Below are positions 8,817 to 17,684 of a stretch of 64,000 nt of DNA, piece after piece (position 1 is the first letter of the stretch; every line of letters begins with the position of its first letter). The notes beneath the pieces are model-generated. The model saw nothing but the letters and a program-made list of their open reading frames with translations, was not told where the DNA came from and searched no databases. The stretch lies in assembly GCA_013299115.1 (NCBI GenBank), contig JAAFKA010000008.1, positions 1 to 64,000 on the forward strand. The letters run 5' to 3'. This DNA comes from Cytophagales bacterium. Its GTDB lineage: Bacteria > Bacteroidota > Bacteroidia > Cytophagales > Thermoflexibacteraceae. The translations under genes and the position numbers were made by a program.

Positions 8817-9287
8817 TCAAATCCCCAATTTTTGTTTGAGGTCTTGGGCATTAACCGTTGCAAAGTCGCAGCGTTGGAGTAGGTCATTAATCATACCTTG
8901 TAAGCCCATAGCCCTGCCATCATCGGGCGAATAAATGCGTGTGATGCCATAGTTGTGCAGTTCTTGTATTTCAGTGGGCAAAATAGTGCCACCACCACCA
9001 CCAAAGAGTTTGATATGTCCACAGCCTCTTTCTTTGAGCATATCGTGCATATACTTAAAGTATTCTACGTGTCCGCCTTGATACGAAGTTACGGCTATGG
9101 CTTGTGCATCTTCTTGAATGGCACAGTCCACCACTTCTTTTGCAGCCCTGTTATGCCCCAAATGTATGATTTCGGCGCCCGAAGCCTGCAAAATTCTCCG
9201 CATGATATTGATGGCTGCATCATGCCCATCGAAAAGGGCTGCCGCCGTTACTATTCTAATTTTATGTGTAGCCTTGTAGGGTTGCAT
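8817..9287 (-). CDS. Free-standing cobalamin-binding domain, IcmF N-terminal-like
   Basis: A 156-residue protein with a complete B12-binding Rossmann-like domain: the lower-ligand histidine motif FDGHDAA (residues about 18-24), [13 protein letters not shown], and FGGGGGTI. It most resembles, as I recall the family, the N-terminal domain of the fused isobutyryl-CoA mutase IcmF, where DGHDA and NIMRRILQ also occur and where [17 protein letters not shown] leads into the GTPase domain. Here the protein ends shortly afterwards, with no GTPase or mutase domain and with a MITE-like element just downstream. It may be a true small protein or the remnant of a split icmF. Confidence 0.82.
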   Translation of the reverse strand: MQPYKATHKIRIVTAAALFDGHDAAINIMRRILQASGAEIIHLGHNRAAKEVVDCAIQEDAQAIAVTSYQGGHVEYFKYMHDMLKERGCGHIKLFGGGGGTILPTEIQELHNYGITRIYSPDDGRAMGLQGMINDLLQRCDFATVNAQDLKQKLGI

Positions 9288-9429
9288 AGGAATAGATATG
9301 AAATAGATTGTATGAGGTATGAAATGAAATATTGGCTTGTAAAGCCCCTAATATTAGTAATTTTTTTACAAAAAAAGCCTATTCTCCCCAAACTTCTCTA
9401 ATTTTTTGTTATTGTTGCTAAAAGAAATT

Positions 9430-9472
9430 TTAGCTAAACCTATAAGGTTTTAAAAAACTTATAGGTTTTTGC
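9430..9472. terminator. Bidirectional hairpin terminator
   Basis: AACCTATAAGGTTTT pairs with AACTTATAGGTT and is followed by a T run. It lies downstream of the small membrane-protein gene (minus strand) and upstream of the B12-domain gene. Confidence 0.65.
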
Positions 9473-9504
9473 ATCAAAAAATATTCTCCTAAGTCGAATA
9501 CACA

Positions 9505-9705
9505 TCAGACCAACCTTTTGACTATCAAGAAAATAACTCCCAGCAAAAACATAATGATAGAGATTTTGTTGATGCCATGCATCATGCGAAGGTTAAAATT
9601 GGTCTTGCGAGTGGGGTCTTTTTTGCGAAAAAAATAACCCAAAACTTCACCAAAACCGAAATAATCTGCAAAGGTATTTTTTTCTCTTTTAGGACGTTGT
9701 TCCAT
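9505..9705 (-). CDS. Small single-span membrane protein, conserved-looking
   Basis: A 66-residue basic protein with a soluble N-terminal half containing FADYFGFGEVLGYFFRKKDP and one transmembrane helix at about 46-62 (ISIIMFLLGVIFLIV). Short proteins of this shape occur in many Bacteroidota and have been given a DUF name, but I cannot confirm the family. A hairpin terminator follows the gene. Function unknown. Confidence 0.6.
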   Translation of the reverse strand: MEQRPKREKNTFADYFGFGEVLGYFFRKKDPTRKTNFNLRMMHGINKISIIMFLLGVIFLIVKRLV

Positions 9706-9929
9706 ATTTTTAGATGGTTTGATAGATAAAATTGCCTTTCAATCTATGTTATATACTTCTGTAACCTATAATTCTATAAAAAGGTTTAGCTTACTCCGCC
9801 AACTCTCTAAGTTTTTTATAAATTTTTGAAAAAATAAAAAAGGTTAAGTGTAGTGCCGCCCAGTTTTATCATATTTTATGTCTATTTTTGAATTCCAAGA
9901 ACTATATTTTATTTTGCTGTAATGAATCT

Positions 9930-9960
9930 GTTGCAAAAGAGCAGCAAGTCTATATCTTTG
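9930..9960 (+). promoter_or_regulatory. Promoter of the small TPR gene
   Basis: GTTG (9930-9933), a 19-nt spacer and TATCTTTG (9953-9960) match the Bacteroidota -33/-7 consensus. The position favours the ATG at 10009 over the upstream in-frame ATG at 9922. Confidence 0.6.
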
Positions 9961-10008
9961 TTTATAAGGTGTGCTTTACCCTATTTTTCAAGACAATACA
10001 AGTTACAA

Positions 10009-10332
10009 ATGAAAAGAATAGAACAATTATTGGCTATGCTCGAAACAGAGCCAAATGATACTTTTTTGCTATATGCCCTTGCGTTGGAATACCAAAACAA
10101 GGGCGAAGTTGTACTTGCAGAAAAATATTTTGATATGTTGCTTATCAATTACCCCCAATATTTGGCTACTTACTATCCTGCTGCTGCTTTCTATGCCGAA
10201 AAACAAGAGGTGCAAAAAGCAAAAAAAATTTATGAAAAAGGAATAGAAGTTGCTTTATTTCAAAATAATATCAAAGCCTTAGCCGAACTTCGCAGTGCGT
10301 ACAATAATTTTTTGATTTTGGAGGACGAATAA
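10009..10332 (+). CDS. Small tetratricopeptide-repeat protein
   Basis: A 107-residue cytoplasmic protein made of about two to three TPR units: TFLLYALALEYQNKGEVVLAEKYFDMLL, then ATYYPAAAFYAEKQEVQKAKKIYEKGIEVA. The start is set at MKRIEQLL because a promoter lies inside the longer frame that begins at 9922. Such proteins mediate protein contacts; no partner is suggested by the context. Confidence 0.75.
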   Translation: MKRIEQLLAMLETEPNDTFLLYALALEYQNKGEVVLAEKYFDMLLINYPQYLATYYPAAAFYAEKQEVQKAKKIYEKGIEVALFQNNIKALAELRSAYNNFLILEDE

Positions 10333-10366
10333 AAACCTGTTGGGTTTGCCTCATCAAAATTTTTAG

Positions 10367-10455
10367 CTTTTTACCACTCAGCTACTAAGGAACACTAAGC
10401 TTCATCAAGAAATTCTTAGTGAAACTTAGTGTTTCTTAGTAACTGAGTGGTAATT
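10367..10455. terminator. Long hairpin between convergent genes
   Basis: TACCACTCAGCTACTAAG at the left pairs with CTTAGTAACTGAGTGGTA at the right, with a further internal pair AACACTAAG / CTTAGTGTT. The hairpin ends in TTTTTTT and sits between the convergent TPR and PorP/SprF genes, so it can terminate both. Confidence 0.7.
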
Positions 10456-10474
10456 TTTTTTGATTTATCAAATT

Positions 10475-11446
10475 CTAAAACCTAAATCTCGGTGTGCGGA
10501 TAACAGAAGGAATAATAGGTACAGGCATTGGAATATTATAACGCAAAATGATTTCAGATGAGGTTGGTGCTTTGGCAGATACGCCGCTGATGACATAATC
10601 GAAAGAATAGCCCAAATGAAAATCTTTGAAAAATCTAATACCTACAAAAGCTATGGCATCATCTACACCAAAAGAATTTCGCATACCTACACCAAAATTA
10701 AGCAAGTCGTTGTAAGTTGCCATAACACTTACTTGTCCAGATATGGCTTTGGTATCTGTGCGGAGAATAACCGAAGGTTGCACTTTAAAAGTTGGACTAA
10801 GGTCGAAGTTTAAGCCACCCGTTACGTTGAAGTGATAATTGAGGCGAAAAGCATCTGCCCCACCAAAATTAAAGGTAGGACGGGTAAGGTGATTGATTGC
10901 CAACCCTACATAGTATTTTTTCTTGGTTAGTTGCACACCAAAACCTACATCGGGTCTGATTTGGCTTTGGTCTCTGCCTAATAAGGTTGGGTCGTTTTGT
11001 TCTCTTGGGCGGAGCATACTCCAATCGATGGAGAGGTTGTATAAACCTACTTGCACGCCACCCGACAACGTACCATTTTTTACTTCTTCGTGAAAAGCAT
11101 AAGACAAAGAAGCTGCAAAATTATTCTGTGCTGCTATTCTGTCGTTTTGCACAAACAACCCAATGCCACCATGCAAAAATTTGACAGGTACAGAGCCGTA
11201 GGCTAAAGTGGTAACAGGAGAGCCACCAGGGTCGTTGGTGGCTGCATAGCCCATCCACTGTTGCCTGTGCGTGATACCTACTTCTGCATATTTTGGGTTC
11301 ATACCCGCAACAGCAGGATTTACATAGAGTTGGTTATACATATATTGACTGTATTGTGCATCTTGTTGGGCAAGGGCTTGGTTTGCCCACAACAAGGTGA
11401 CTATGGCACAAATACTGCTGAATTGGCTTTTGGTAAATAGTTTCAT
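10475..11446 (-). CDS. PorP/SprF-family type IX secretion membrane protein
   Basis: A 323-residue outer-membrane beta-barrel protein of the PorP/SprF family. After a signal peptide ending ALAQ comes the family hallmark DAQYSQYMYNQLYVNPAVAG, then GITHRQQWMG, and repeated strands such as FGGADAFRLNYHFNVTGGL and LGYSFDYVISG near the C-terminus. PorP/SprF proteins assist T9SS secretion and attachment of gliding adhesins. Genomes carry many paralogues, usually beside a large adhesin gene; none is adjacent here. The start at 11446 is preferred because it gives a proper signal peptide. Confidence 0.92.
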   Translation of the reverse strand: MKLFTKSQFSSICAIVTLLWANQALAQQDAQYSQYMYNQLYVNPAVAGMNPKYAEVGITHRQQWMGYAATNDPGGSPVTTLAYGSVPVKFLHGGIGLFVQNDRIAAQNNFAASLSYAFHEEVKNGTLSGGVQVGLYNLSIDWSMLRPREQNDPTLLGRDQSQIRPDVGFGVQLTKKKYYVGLAINHLTRPTFNFGGADAFRLNYHFNVTGGLNFDLSPTFKVQPSVILRTDTKAISGQVSVMATYNDLLNFGVGMRNSFGVDDAIAFVGIRFFKDFHLGYSFDYVISGVSAKAPTSSEIILRYNIPMPVPIIPSVIRTPRFRF

Positions 11447-11596
11447 GTTACTTAGTGTTATCAAAGTATGCTGCAAAATTAGACAACTTTTGATAGATAA
11501 AAACAAAGAACTGTAAATTTATTTTATAAGACAATTTTGCAAATAGATAAAAATAAGTAATTACCTTTGAAACTTCAATAGACTGCATTTAAAAAC

Positions 11597-11621
11597 CACA
11601 CGCTAAAGCGTATGTTACATT
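11597..11621 (+). repeat. REP-like repeat upstream of hslU
   Basis: A copy of the dispersed 25-bp sequence containing ACACGCTAAAGCGTATGTTA, found also at 16897, 54827, 56533 and 61848, always 40-130 bp upstream of a plus-strand gene. A possible -7 element TACCTTTG is at 11562-11569. Confidence 0.75.
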
Positions 11622-11662
11622 GAGGCAGCCTATAAAATAAAAGCCAATTCAAACATTATTCT

Positions 11663-13012
11663 ATGTTAGACCCAAAATATTTGACTCCGCGACAAATAGT
11701 AGAAGAATTAGACAAGTACATCATAGGGCAGCACGAGGCAAAACGCAATGTAGCCATAGCTTTACGCAATCGTTGGCGTCGAATGAATGCCAAGCCTGAT
11801 ATTCGCAACGAAATTGTGCCTAACAATATCCTCATGATAGGCTCTACGGGTGTGGGCAAGACCGAAATAGCCCGCCGTTTGGCTAAAATAGCCGATGCCC
11901 CTTTTACCAAAGTAGAAGCCTCTAAGTTTACCGAAGTGGGCTATGTGGGTCGTGATGTGGAGAGTATGGTGCGTGATTTGGTAGAGCAGTCGGTTAGTAT
12001 GGTGAAGGCAAAAAAGACAGAGGAAGTAAAAACCAAAGCAATGGACATCGTGGAAGACATTATTTTAGATGCCCTCATACCACCTTTGCACGCCGACAGC
12101 AACAGTGCTGATGCCGAATTGAACGAAAAGACAAGGGAAAAATTTAGGCAAAAAATCAAGAATGGCGAATTGGAAGACCGCAAAATAGAGATAGAAGTAG
12201 AGCAAAACACTTCGGGCAATGTGGGAGTGATTGGCGGGGCAGTAGATGAGGTTTCTATGATGAATATTCAGGAAATGATAGGCAATTTAATTCCTCGCAA
12301 GAGTAAAAAACGCAAGGTTACGATTGCAGAGGCTCGCAAATTGTTGTTGGAGGAAGAAGCAACCAAGTTGATAGACATGGACGAAGTGAAGTTGATTGCT
12401 ATTCAAAAAGCCCAAGATACAGGTATTATTTTTATAGACGAAATAGACAAAATAGCCTCGTCGAGCAAAAGCAGTGGAGGTCCCGATGTGAGTCGTGAAG
12501 GCGTGCAACGAGATTTGTTGCCCATAGTCGAGGGCAGTGCCGTAGGTACAAAATACGGCATAGTGCATACAGACCACATTTTGTTCATAGCTGCTGGGGC
12601 TTTTCACATCTCCAAACCTTCGGATTTAATCCCCGAATTTCAAGGTCGTTTTCCTATTCGGGTGGAACTAAACAGCCTGACCAAAGACGACTTCCGACAG
12701 ATTTTGCAATCGCCAAAAAATGCTTTGACTAAGCAATATGCTGCTTTGCTCGAATCTGAAAGTGTGTCGTTGAGTTTTCAAGATGAAGCCTTAGAGGAAA
12801 TTGCAGAAATTGCTTTTCAAATCAATACAGAAGTCGAAAACATAGGGGCAAGACGTTTGCATACAGTCATGAGCCACTTGCTGAACGAATTTTTGTTTGA
12901 CATTCCCGACAAAATTCCTGCAAATTCCAAATTGGTGGTAAACAAAGAAATGGTACATCAACGATTGAGTAAGTTGTTGAATAACAGGGATTTAAGCCAA
13001 TATATTTTGTAA
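11663..13012 (+). CDS. hslU: HslU, ATPase subunit of the HslUV protease
   Basis: A 449-residue AAA+ unfoldase that feeds proteins to the HslV peptidase. It shows the N-terminal LTPRQIVEELDKYIIGQHEAK, Walker A GSTGVGKTE at about 60-67, the GYVGRDVE loop that contacts substrate, the variable I-domain (about 115-245), Walker B GIIFIDEID near 253, sensor residues in the IGARRLHTVM region, and a C-terminal tail ending LSQYIL, the segment that docks into HslV. Length is normal. hslV is not in this window, so the two genes are separated. A hairpin terminator follows. Confidence 0.96.
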   Translation: MLDPKYLTPRQIVEELDKYIIGQHEAKRNVAIALRNRWRRMNAKPDIRNEIVPNNILMIGSTGVGKTEIARRLAKIADAPFTKVEASKFTEVGYVGRDVESMVRDLVEQSVSMVKAKKTEEVKTKAMDIVEDIILDALIPPLHADSNSADAELNEKTREKFRQKIKNGELEDRKIEIEVEQNTSGNVGVIGGAVDEVSMMNIQEMIGNLIPRKSKKRKVTIAEARKLLLEEEATKLIDMDEVKLIAIQKAQDTGIIFIDEIDKIASSSKSSGGPDVSREGVQRDLLPIVEGSAVGTKYGIVHTDHILFIAAGAFHISKPSDLIPEFQGRFPIRVELNSLTKDDFRQILQSPKNALTKQYAALLESESVSLSFQDEALEEIAEIAFQINTEVENIGARRLHTVMSHLLNEFLFDIPDKIPANSKLVVNKEMVHQRLSKLLNNRDLSQYIL

Positions 13013-13028
13013 GAAAGGATAGGTTTCC

Positions 13029-13066
13029 TAACCTCTCAAGTACTAAAAGCCCTTGTGAGGTTTAGT
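13029..13066 (+). terminator. Hairpin terminator of hslU
   Basis: AACCTCTCAAG pairs with CTTGTGAGGTT just after the hslU stop codon, followed by a T-rich stretch. Confidence 0.65.
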
Positions 13067-13109
13067 TTTGGTAGCACCCTCTACGAAAATTTACCAACCT
13101 AATATCAAT

Positions 13110-13204
13110 AATAAGGCAAAATAATCAAATTAATTGCCTAAAGGCAACTAATTTGATTATCAAGGACTTATAAAATCAAAAATTTACTTTTATTTTGTTT
13201 TATT
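13110..13204. mobile_element. MITE-like element, family 3, copy 2
   Basis: Inverted ends AATAAGGCAAAATA / TATTTTGTTTTATT enclose the shared core ATTGCCTAAAGGCAACT, as in the copy at 1891. The core is itself flanked by AATCAAATTAATT / AATTTGATT. It sits just 3' of the MoxR gene. Confidence 0.75.
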
Positions 13205-13215
13205 ACTTACATCGA

Positions 13216-14196
13216 CTATCTTGGCACTTCTACTTGTGCTATGAGTTGTTGCAAAATGGTATCTACGGGGATTCCTTCCATCTCTTTTTCGGCAGTGAGC
13301 ATAATTCGATGGCGGAGAACAGGAATAGCAACAGTTTGAATATCCTCTGGTGTAACAAAATCACGACCTTTGATAGCTGCATACGCCTTAGAACTACGCA
13401 AAATGGCAAGGGAAGCACGAGGCGAAGCACCCAAAAAGATAGCAGCATTTTGGCGAGTTTTGTTTACAATTTGGGCTATGTATCTGAACAAGTTGGGTTC
13501 TATGTGCAGTTCACTTACCCGTTGGCGGTAGGCTTTAATTTGCTCTGCACTCAACAAAGGCTGTATCAAAGTCAAGTCGTTTTGGTCATTTCGGCGATGA
13601 AAACCTGCCAACATCAGCATTTCGTCTTCCAAAGTTGGGTAGCCCACTTCTATTTTAAAGAGAAAACGGTCGAGCTGGGCTTCGGGCAAACGATAAGTAC
13701 CTTCTTGCTCCACAGGGTTTTGCGTAGCCACGACTATAAACGGCGGCGGCATGGCATAGCAAGTGCCATCGATAGTAACTTGTCTTTCTTCCATTATCTC
13801 GAACAAAGCAGCTTGCGTTTTGGCAGGCGACCTGTTAATTTCGTCTATCAGCACCAAATTAGCAAAGACGGGTCCCTTGCGGAAACTAAACTCCGAAGTT
13901 TTGAGGTTAAAGACCGAAGTTCCCAGCACATCAGAGGGCATGAGGTCAGGCGTAAACTGAATACGCGAAAAATCTATGGCTAAAATTTTTGATAAAATCT
14001 TGGCAGTCAAGGTTTTAGCTACACCCGGCACACCTTCTATCAAGACATGACCATCTGCCAAAATAGCCGTAATGAGCAAGTCTACCATTTTGGCTTGCCC
14101 TATTACCAATTTGCCAATTTCATTGCGAATACCCTCAACAGTTGTTTTGAGTTCGGTTAAATCTATACGGTTTTCGAAAATAGGAGTTTGTTCCAT
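13216..14196 (-). CDS. MoxR-family AAA+ ATPase
   Basis: A 326-residue MoxR ATPase with Walker A GVPGVAKTL (about 56-64), Walker B LVLIDEINRSPAKTQAALFEIMEE, sensor NPVEQEGTYRLPEAQLDRF, and the C-terminal lid with LGASPRASLAI. MoxR proteins act as chaperone-like ATPases and normally sit at the head of a cluster with DUF58 and von Willebrand (BatA/B) genes. None of these follows here: the gene ends at a repeat element before hslU. Its target is therefore unknown. Confidence 0.92.
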   Translation of the reverse strand: MEQTPIFENRIDLTELKTTVEGIRNEIGKLVIGQAKMVDLLITAILADGHVLIEGVPGVAKTLTAKILSKILAIDFSRIQFTPDLMPSDVLGTSVFNLKTSEFSFRKGPVFANLVLIDEINRSPAKTQAALFEIMEERQVTIDGTCYAMPPPFIVVATQNPVEQEGTYRLPEAQLDRFLFKIEVGYPTLEDEMLMLAGFHRRNDQNDLTLIQPLLSAEQIKAYRQRVSELHIEPNLFRYIAQIVNKTRQNAAIFLGASPRASLAILRSSKAYAAIKGRDFVTPEDIQTVAIPVLRHRIMLTAEKEMEGIPVDTILQQLIAQVEVPR

Positions 14197-14457
14197 TACA
14201 CAAGATAGGAGTTTATGGGTACGAAAGTAAGAAAGTTTTAAAGAGTTTGCAATTTTGTTTTAGCATAATTCAAAAAAATTACGTTCTTTTGTAAACTACA
14301 CCTCCACATATTTGGTAAAAATATGACTTACACAATAGGTTTGAAAGAATTGGCTTTGTTTAAGCTATAATATTTAGAGGTAATATTTTTTTAAAAATGT
14401 TACTTCTAATGAGGTTGCAGCATCACTCATTTTTAAATCCCAATTAACTCTTACAAC
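14197..14457. other. Divergent intergenic region
   Basis: An AT-rich region between the divergent MoxR and PP2C-like genes that must hold both promoters. A weak inverted pair (TTAGAGGTAATATTTTT / AAAAATGTTACTTCTAA) lies at about 14372-14410, close to the PP2C start. I see no gene. Confidence 0.4.
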
Positions 14458-15177
14458 TTGAAAATTTACACTACCATACAACGAGGACATTTACACAAAG
14501 TTTTCTGCGAAGACTTTTTGTGGACAGCCATCCCTCACCCCAACTGGGTCATTGGGGCAGTAGCCGATGGTTGTTCTTCGGGGCAAGATTCGCACTTTGC
14601 CTCTGCCCTCACGTGCAAAATTTTGCGAAAACAAGTTGAAAAAACTAAATTTGAGCAAGCAAAATCTCCTAAAGAAGTAGCCCTTGATTTATTACATAGT
14701 TTTATGGCAGATTTTCGGCAGACCATAGACCAATTAGCATTGAATATCTTAGAGGTGTTGTCTACTTTGCTATTGGTAATCCATGATGTAAGAAATAAAC
14801 AAACATTTATTGTTATTTTAGGAGATGGGGTAGTAGCAATTAACGACCAGATTTACAACATAGACCAAGAAAATTCGCCAAATTATCCTGCTTATTATAG
14901 AGAAGAGAGCAAAGAAAATTTGGATATTTACTTTTTAAAACATTACTTTGAGGTAGAAAATGCAAAACAAATAGCCATAGCTACTGACGGCGTGTTGAAA
15001 TTTCAAAATGAAAAAAATCTACTCGAAACCAATTTGCATGATGTAGTGGTGTATTTGCTTACAGACCATGCCTTGCAAAATGTGGAAAGTATGCTAAACC
15101 GCAAAATGAATTTGCTGGCTATCAAACAACACACCGTACCAATTGATGATGTGGCAATTGTGCGTTTTATTTTTTAA
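14458..15177 (+). CDS. PP2C-like serine/threonine phosphatase domain protein
   Basis: A 239-residue cytoplasmic protein with the metal-binding motifs of PP2C phosphatases: GAVADGCSSG (about 32-41), STLLLVIHD, VILGDGVVAI, IAIATDGVLKF and DDVAIVRF at the C-terminus. No ATG is available before the first conserved motif, so the start is the TTG at 14458 (protein begins KIYTTIQRGH). It could dephosphorylate proteins modified by a Hanks-type kinase, but no kinase is adjacent. The first catalytic motif and the final D-D-x-A are intact, so activity is plausible. Confidence 0.75.
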   Translation: MKIYTTIQRGHLHKVFCEDFLWTAIPHPNWVIGAVADGCSSGQDSHFASALTCKILRKQVEKTKFEQAKSPKEVALDLLHSFMADFRQTIDQLALNILEVLSTLLLVIHDVRNKQTFIVILGDGVVAINDQIYNIDQENSPNYPAYYREESKENLDIYFLKHYFEVENAKQIAIATDGVLKFQNEKNLLETNLHDVVVYLLTDHALQNVESMLNRKMNLLAIKQHTVPIDDVAIVRFIF

Positions 15178-15187
15178 CTCTTTAAGT

Positions 15188-15352
15188 GCGTGCTTTCGGT
15201 TTCTCAAAACCGAAAGCAAGGGGTAGTGTGGGTTTCAACCCACATCCTTCGTTTCGGTTTTGAGAAACCGAAACCATTTTGTAGTGTGGGCTTCAGCCTA
15301 CACAATATTACATACTTTCGGTTTTGAGAAACCAAAAGCACAATAAATTTTA
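15188..15352. repeat. Cluster of short palindromic repeats
   Basis: Three copies of a hairpin of the form CTTTCGGTTT-CTCA-AAACCGAAAG (about 15190, 15255, 15315) alternate with GTGTGGGTTTCAACCCACA-type hairpins (15219, 15283). The first type recurs at 60967-60990 upstream of the arsN-like gene; the second resembles the array at 26870. Confidence 0.8.
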
Positions 15353-15367
15353 ATTACAGAAAAAAAT

Positions 15368-15901
15368 ATGAGCCAAATAATAGTTGCTTTTATTGATTTT
15401 GCCAAAATCTTATTGCCCGCAGCCTTAGTGCTGTATGGTATGTTTTTGACAACAAGGTCTTTTTTAAACAAAGACTTCGAGAAAAAATTATTGGAACTCA
15501 AAATCAAACATTTTGATACCACCGTACAAATTCGTCTGCAAGCCTACGAAAGAATGGCTTTGTACTTAGAAAGAATAACACCAACCAATCTTTTGACAAG
15601 GCTCAACGACAACGACTATGCAGTAGCCCAGTTGCACGCCATTTTATTGACCGAAATCAGGCAAGAATATAATTACAATCTTTCGCAACAGATTTATATG
15701 AGTGATGACGTATGGCAAAAAATAAAAACAGCAACCGACCAAGTTACTTCTGCCGTTAATGACGCAGCAGCCGAAGTAGCCCCCGATGCCCCTGCGTTGG
15801 AATTAGTGAGAAAAATATTCGAAATTGTCATCACAGGCAACAACCATTTTACAACCGAAGCCTTAGTAGCCCTTAAAACCGAGTCGCAACTTTTGTTTTA
15901 G
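15368..15901 (+). CDS. Membrane-anchored helical protein of unknown function
   Basis: A 177-residue protein with one N-terminal transmembrane helix (about 5-28, IVAFIDFAKILLPAALVLYG) followed by a predicted helical cytoplasmic part, including FEKKLLELKIKHFDTTVQIRLQAYERMALYLERI and QLHAILLTEIRQEYNYNLSQQIYMSDDVW. I recognise this as a shape common in Bacteroidota but cannot name a function. It ends 14 bp before the nucleoside phosphorylase start and is probably co-transcribed with it. Confidence 0.7.
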   Translation: MSQIIVAFIDFAKILLPAALVLYGMFLTTRSFLNKDFEKKLLELKIKHFDTTVQIRLQAYERMALYLERITPTNLLTRLNDNDYAVAQLHAILLTEIRQEYNYNLSQQIYMSDDVWQKIKTATDQVTSAVNDAAAEVAPDAPALELVRKIFEIVITGNNHFTTEALVALKTESQLLF

Positions 15902-15915
15902 TCCACACCAATCTT

Positions 15916-16773
15916 ATGACACAATTTCCTGCTTCCGAACTCATTTTAAATGCCGATGGCAGCGTCTATCATTTGGGTTTAAGACCCGAACAGTTAGCCC
16001 ACAAAATTATCACAGTTGGCGACCCCGATAGAGTGCCAAAAATATCACGTTACTTCGACGCCATCACACACGAGGTAAGACGCAGGGAATTCGTAACACA
16101 CACAGGCACGTACAAGGGCAAAAACTTGTCCGTTGTTTCTACGGGCATGGGGACAGACAACATAGAAATTCTGATGTACGAACTCGATGCCTTAGTAAAC
16201 ATAGACCTCCAAAGCCGCACAGCCAAAACCGAATTAACTCCACTAACCATTGTCCGAGTTGGCACTTCGGGCAGTTTGCGAGCCGAAATTCCTTTGGGAA
16301 GCCATTTGGTTTCGGTGGCAGCCATTGGTTTCGATACTTTAATGGCGTTTTACAACCTCAAACAAAACGAATCGGAGTATTATGTTTCCAAAAGATTGCA
16401 AGACTCTATTGGTTTGTCCTTCCAACCTTACTGCGTAAAAGGCTCAACGGCTTTGTTGGAGAGCATAGGTTTTGATATGGTGCAAGGCAATACTTTAACT
16501 TGCCCAGGATTTTATGCACCGCAAGGCAGACAGTTGCGTGTGCCTTTGCGTTTCCCCGATTTGGTAGCAAAACTCAACCAATTTTGCCCTTTTGGTTTCA
16601 AACTAACCAATTTTGAGATGGAAACCGCAGGTTATTATGCAATGGGCAGGTTGCTGGGGCATGAAGTTTTATCTCTCAACGCCATAGTAGCCAATCGGAT
16701 AACCCACCAATTTGACACCCAAGCCGATGCCACAGTAGAAAGTTTAATCCAAAAAGTATTGGAAAGAATTTAG
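15916..16773 (+). CDS. Nucleoside phosphorylase (uridine phosphorylase-like)
   Basis: A 285-residue member of the PNP/UDP family that cleaves nucleosides with phosphate to base and ribose-1-phosphate in salvage. Visible features are the phosphate loop VGDPDRVPKI (about 35-45), VVSTGMGTDNIEILMYEL, TIVRVGTSGSL, and FEMETAGYYAMGRLLGH, whose Glu-Met-Glu binds ribose. The sequence is closest in layout to uridine phosphorylase, but the base specificity is not settled by what I can see. It follows a membrane-protein gene by 14 bp. Confidence 0.87.
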   Translation: MTQFPASELILNADGSVYHLGLRPEQLAHKIITVGDPDRVPKISRYFDAITHEVRRREFVTHTGTYKGKNLSVVSTGMGTDNIEILMYELDALVNIDLQSRTAKTELTPLTIVRVGTSGSLRAEIPLGSHLVSVAAIGFDTLMAFYNLKQNESEYYVSKRLQDSIGLSFQPYCVKGSTALLESIGFDMVQGNTLTCPGFYAPQGRQLRVPLRFPDLVAKLNQFCPFGFKLTNFEMETAGYYAMGRLLGHEVLSLNAIVANRITHQFDTQADATVESLIQKVLERI

Positions 16774-16804
16774 ATTAGTTGTAAATTGTGAGTCGTAAAA
16801 ATGC

Positions 16805-16921
16805 AACATACGTTTTAGCGTGTGGCATTTTGCGTTGTTGTCTAAAAAAATTGCAAAATATTTTGATTTAACTTACACTACAAATTAAGGCAAAATCACA
16901 CGCTAAAGTGTATGTTACATT
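16805..16921. repeat. Inverted pair of REP-like repeats
   Basis: The ACACGCTAAAG...GTATGTTA sequence is present on the minus strand at about 16805-16825 and on the plus strand at 16897-16921, forming a long-range inverted pair upstream of the Uma2 gene. Confidence 0.75.
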
Positions 16922-16939
16922 CGCTAAATAACAAATCTT

Positions 16940-17680
16940 ATGAAAACTTACACAACTAATATAGAAACCGAAACCGAATTGTCTGTTCAGGAAACAGCAC
17001 CTACTTATCTTGTTGCCAAAAATATGGGCAAAACGAAACAGGAAATAGACAGGGAAATTAACGAGCAAATAGAAAAAAATATTGCCTCTGCCCAGCCGTA
17101 TCTTCATTTTGTGCTAAGGTTTGAGGAATTGTTAGATTGTAATGATAGCCATGTGTTAGCTACACTTTCCTCTTTAAACCCACATTTACGTTTAGAAACT
17201 GATAGAAAAAATAACTTAATTATACTCATGCCGACTTACGACACAACAGGGAATCATAATGCAGAGTTAGTTACAGATGTAAACATTTGGAACAGACAAG
17301 AAAAATTAGGTAAGGTTTATGATTCCAGCACAGGTTTTCAACTACCTGTTACCAATGCTGTAAAATCTCCTGATGTTTCGTTTATCTTACATTCACGTTT
17401 GGAAGTTTTAAAAAATCAAGAACAATTTAGAACTATTGCCCCTGATTTTGTGATTGAGTTAAGGTCAAGCACAGACAGATTGAAAGTTGCCATTGCCAAA
17501 ATGGAGGAATACATAGAAAATGGTGTTCGGTTGGGTTGGTTGATAGACCCACAAACCGAAAATGTGCATATTTATAGACTAAATGGAAATCATACAATAC
17601 AAGATTTTGATGAAACCTTATCGGGAGAAGACGTATTGCCAAAGTTTGAATTGAAGTTGAGAACTATTTTTAAGAAATAA
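16940..17680 (+). CDS. Uma2 family (DUF820) PD-(D/E)XK nuclease-like protein
   Basis: A 246-residue protein with the Uma2 fold: DSSTGFQLPVTNAVKSPDVSFI, APDFVIELRSSTDRL (the E-x-R/K-type active-site strand), KMEEYIENGVRLGWLIDPQTENVHIYR, and a C-terminal GEDVLPKFELKL. The family is very abundant in cyanobacteria and some Bacteroidota; nuclease activity is predicted but unproven. An N-terminal extension of about 70 residues precedes the core. It is followed after 4 bp by an outer-membrane protein gene. A second, broken Uma2 gene is at 34930-35547. Confidence 0.85.
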   Translation: MKTYTTNIETETELSVQETAPTYLVAKNMGKTKQEIDREINEQIEKNIASAQPYLHFVLRFEELLDCNDSHVLATLSSLNPHLRLETDRKNNLIILMPTYDTTGNHNAELVTDVNIWNRQEKLGKVYDSSTGFQLPVTNAVKSPDVSFILHSRLEVLKNQEQFRTIAPDFVIELRSSTDRLKVAIAKMEEYIENGVRLGWLIDPQTENVHIYRLNGNHTIQDFDETLSGEDVLPKFELKLRTIFKK

Positions 17681-17684
17681 CAAA

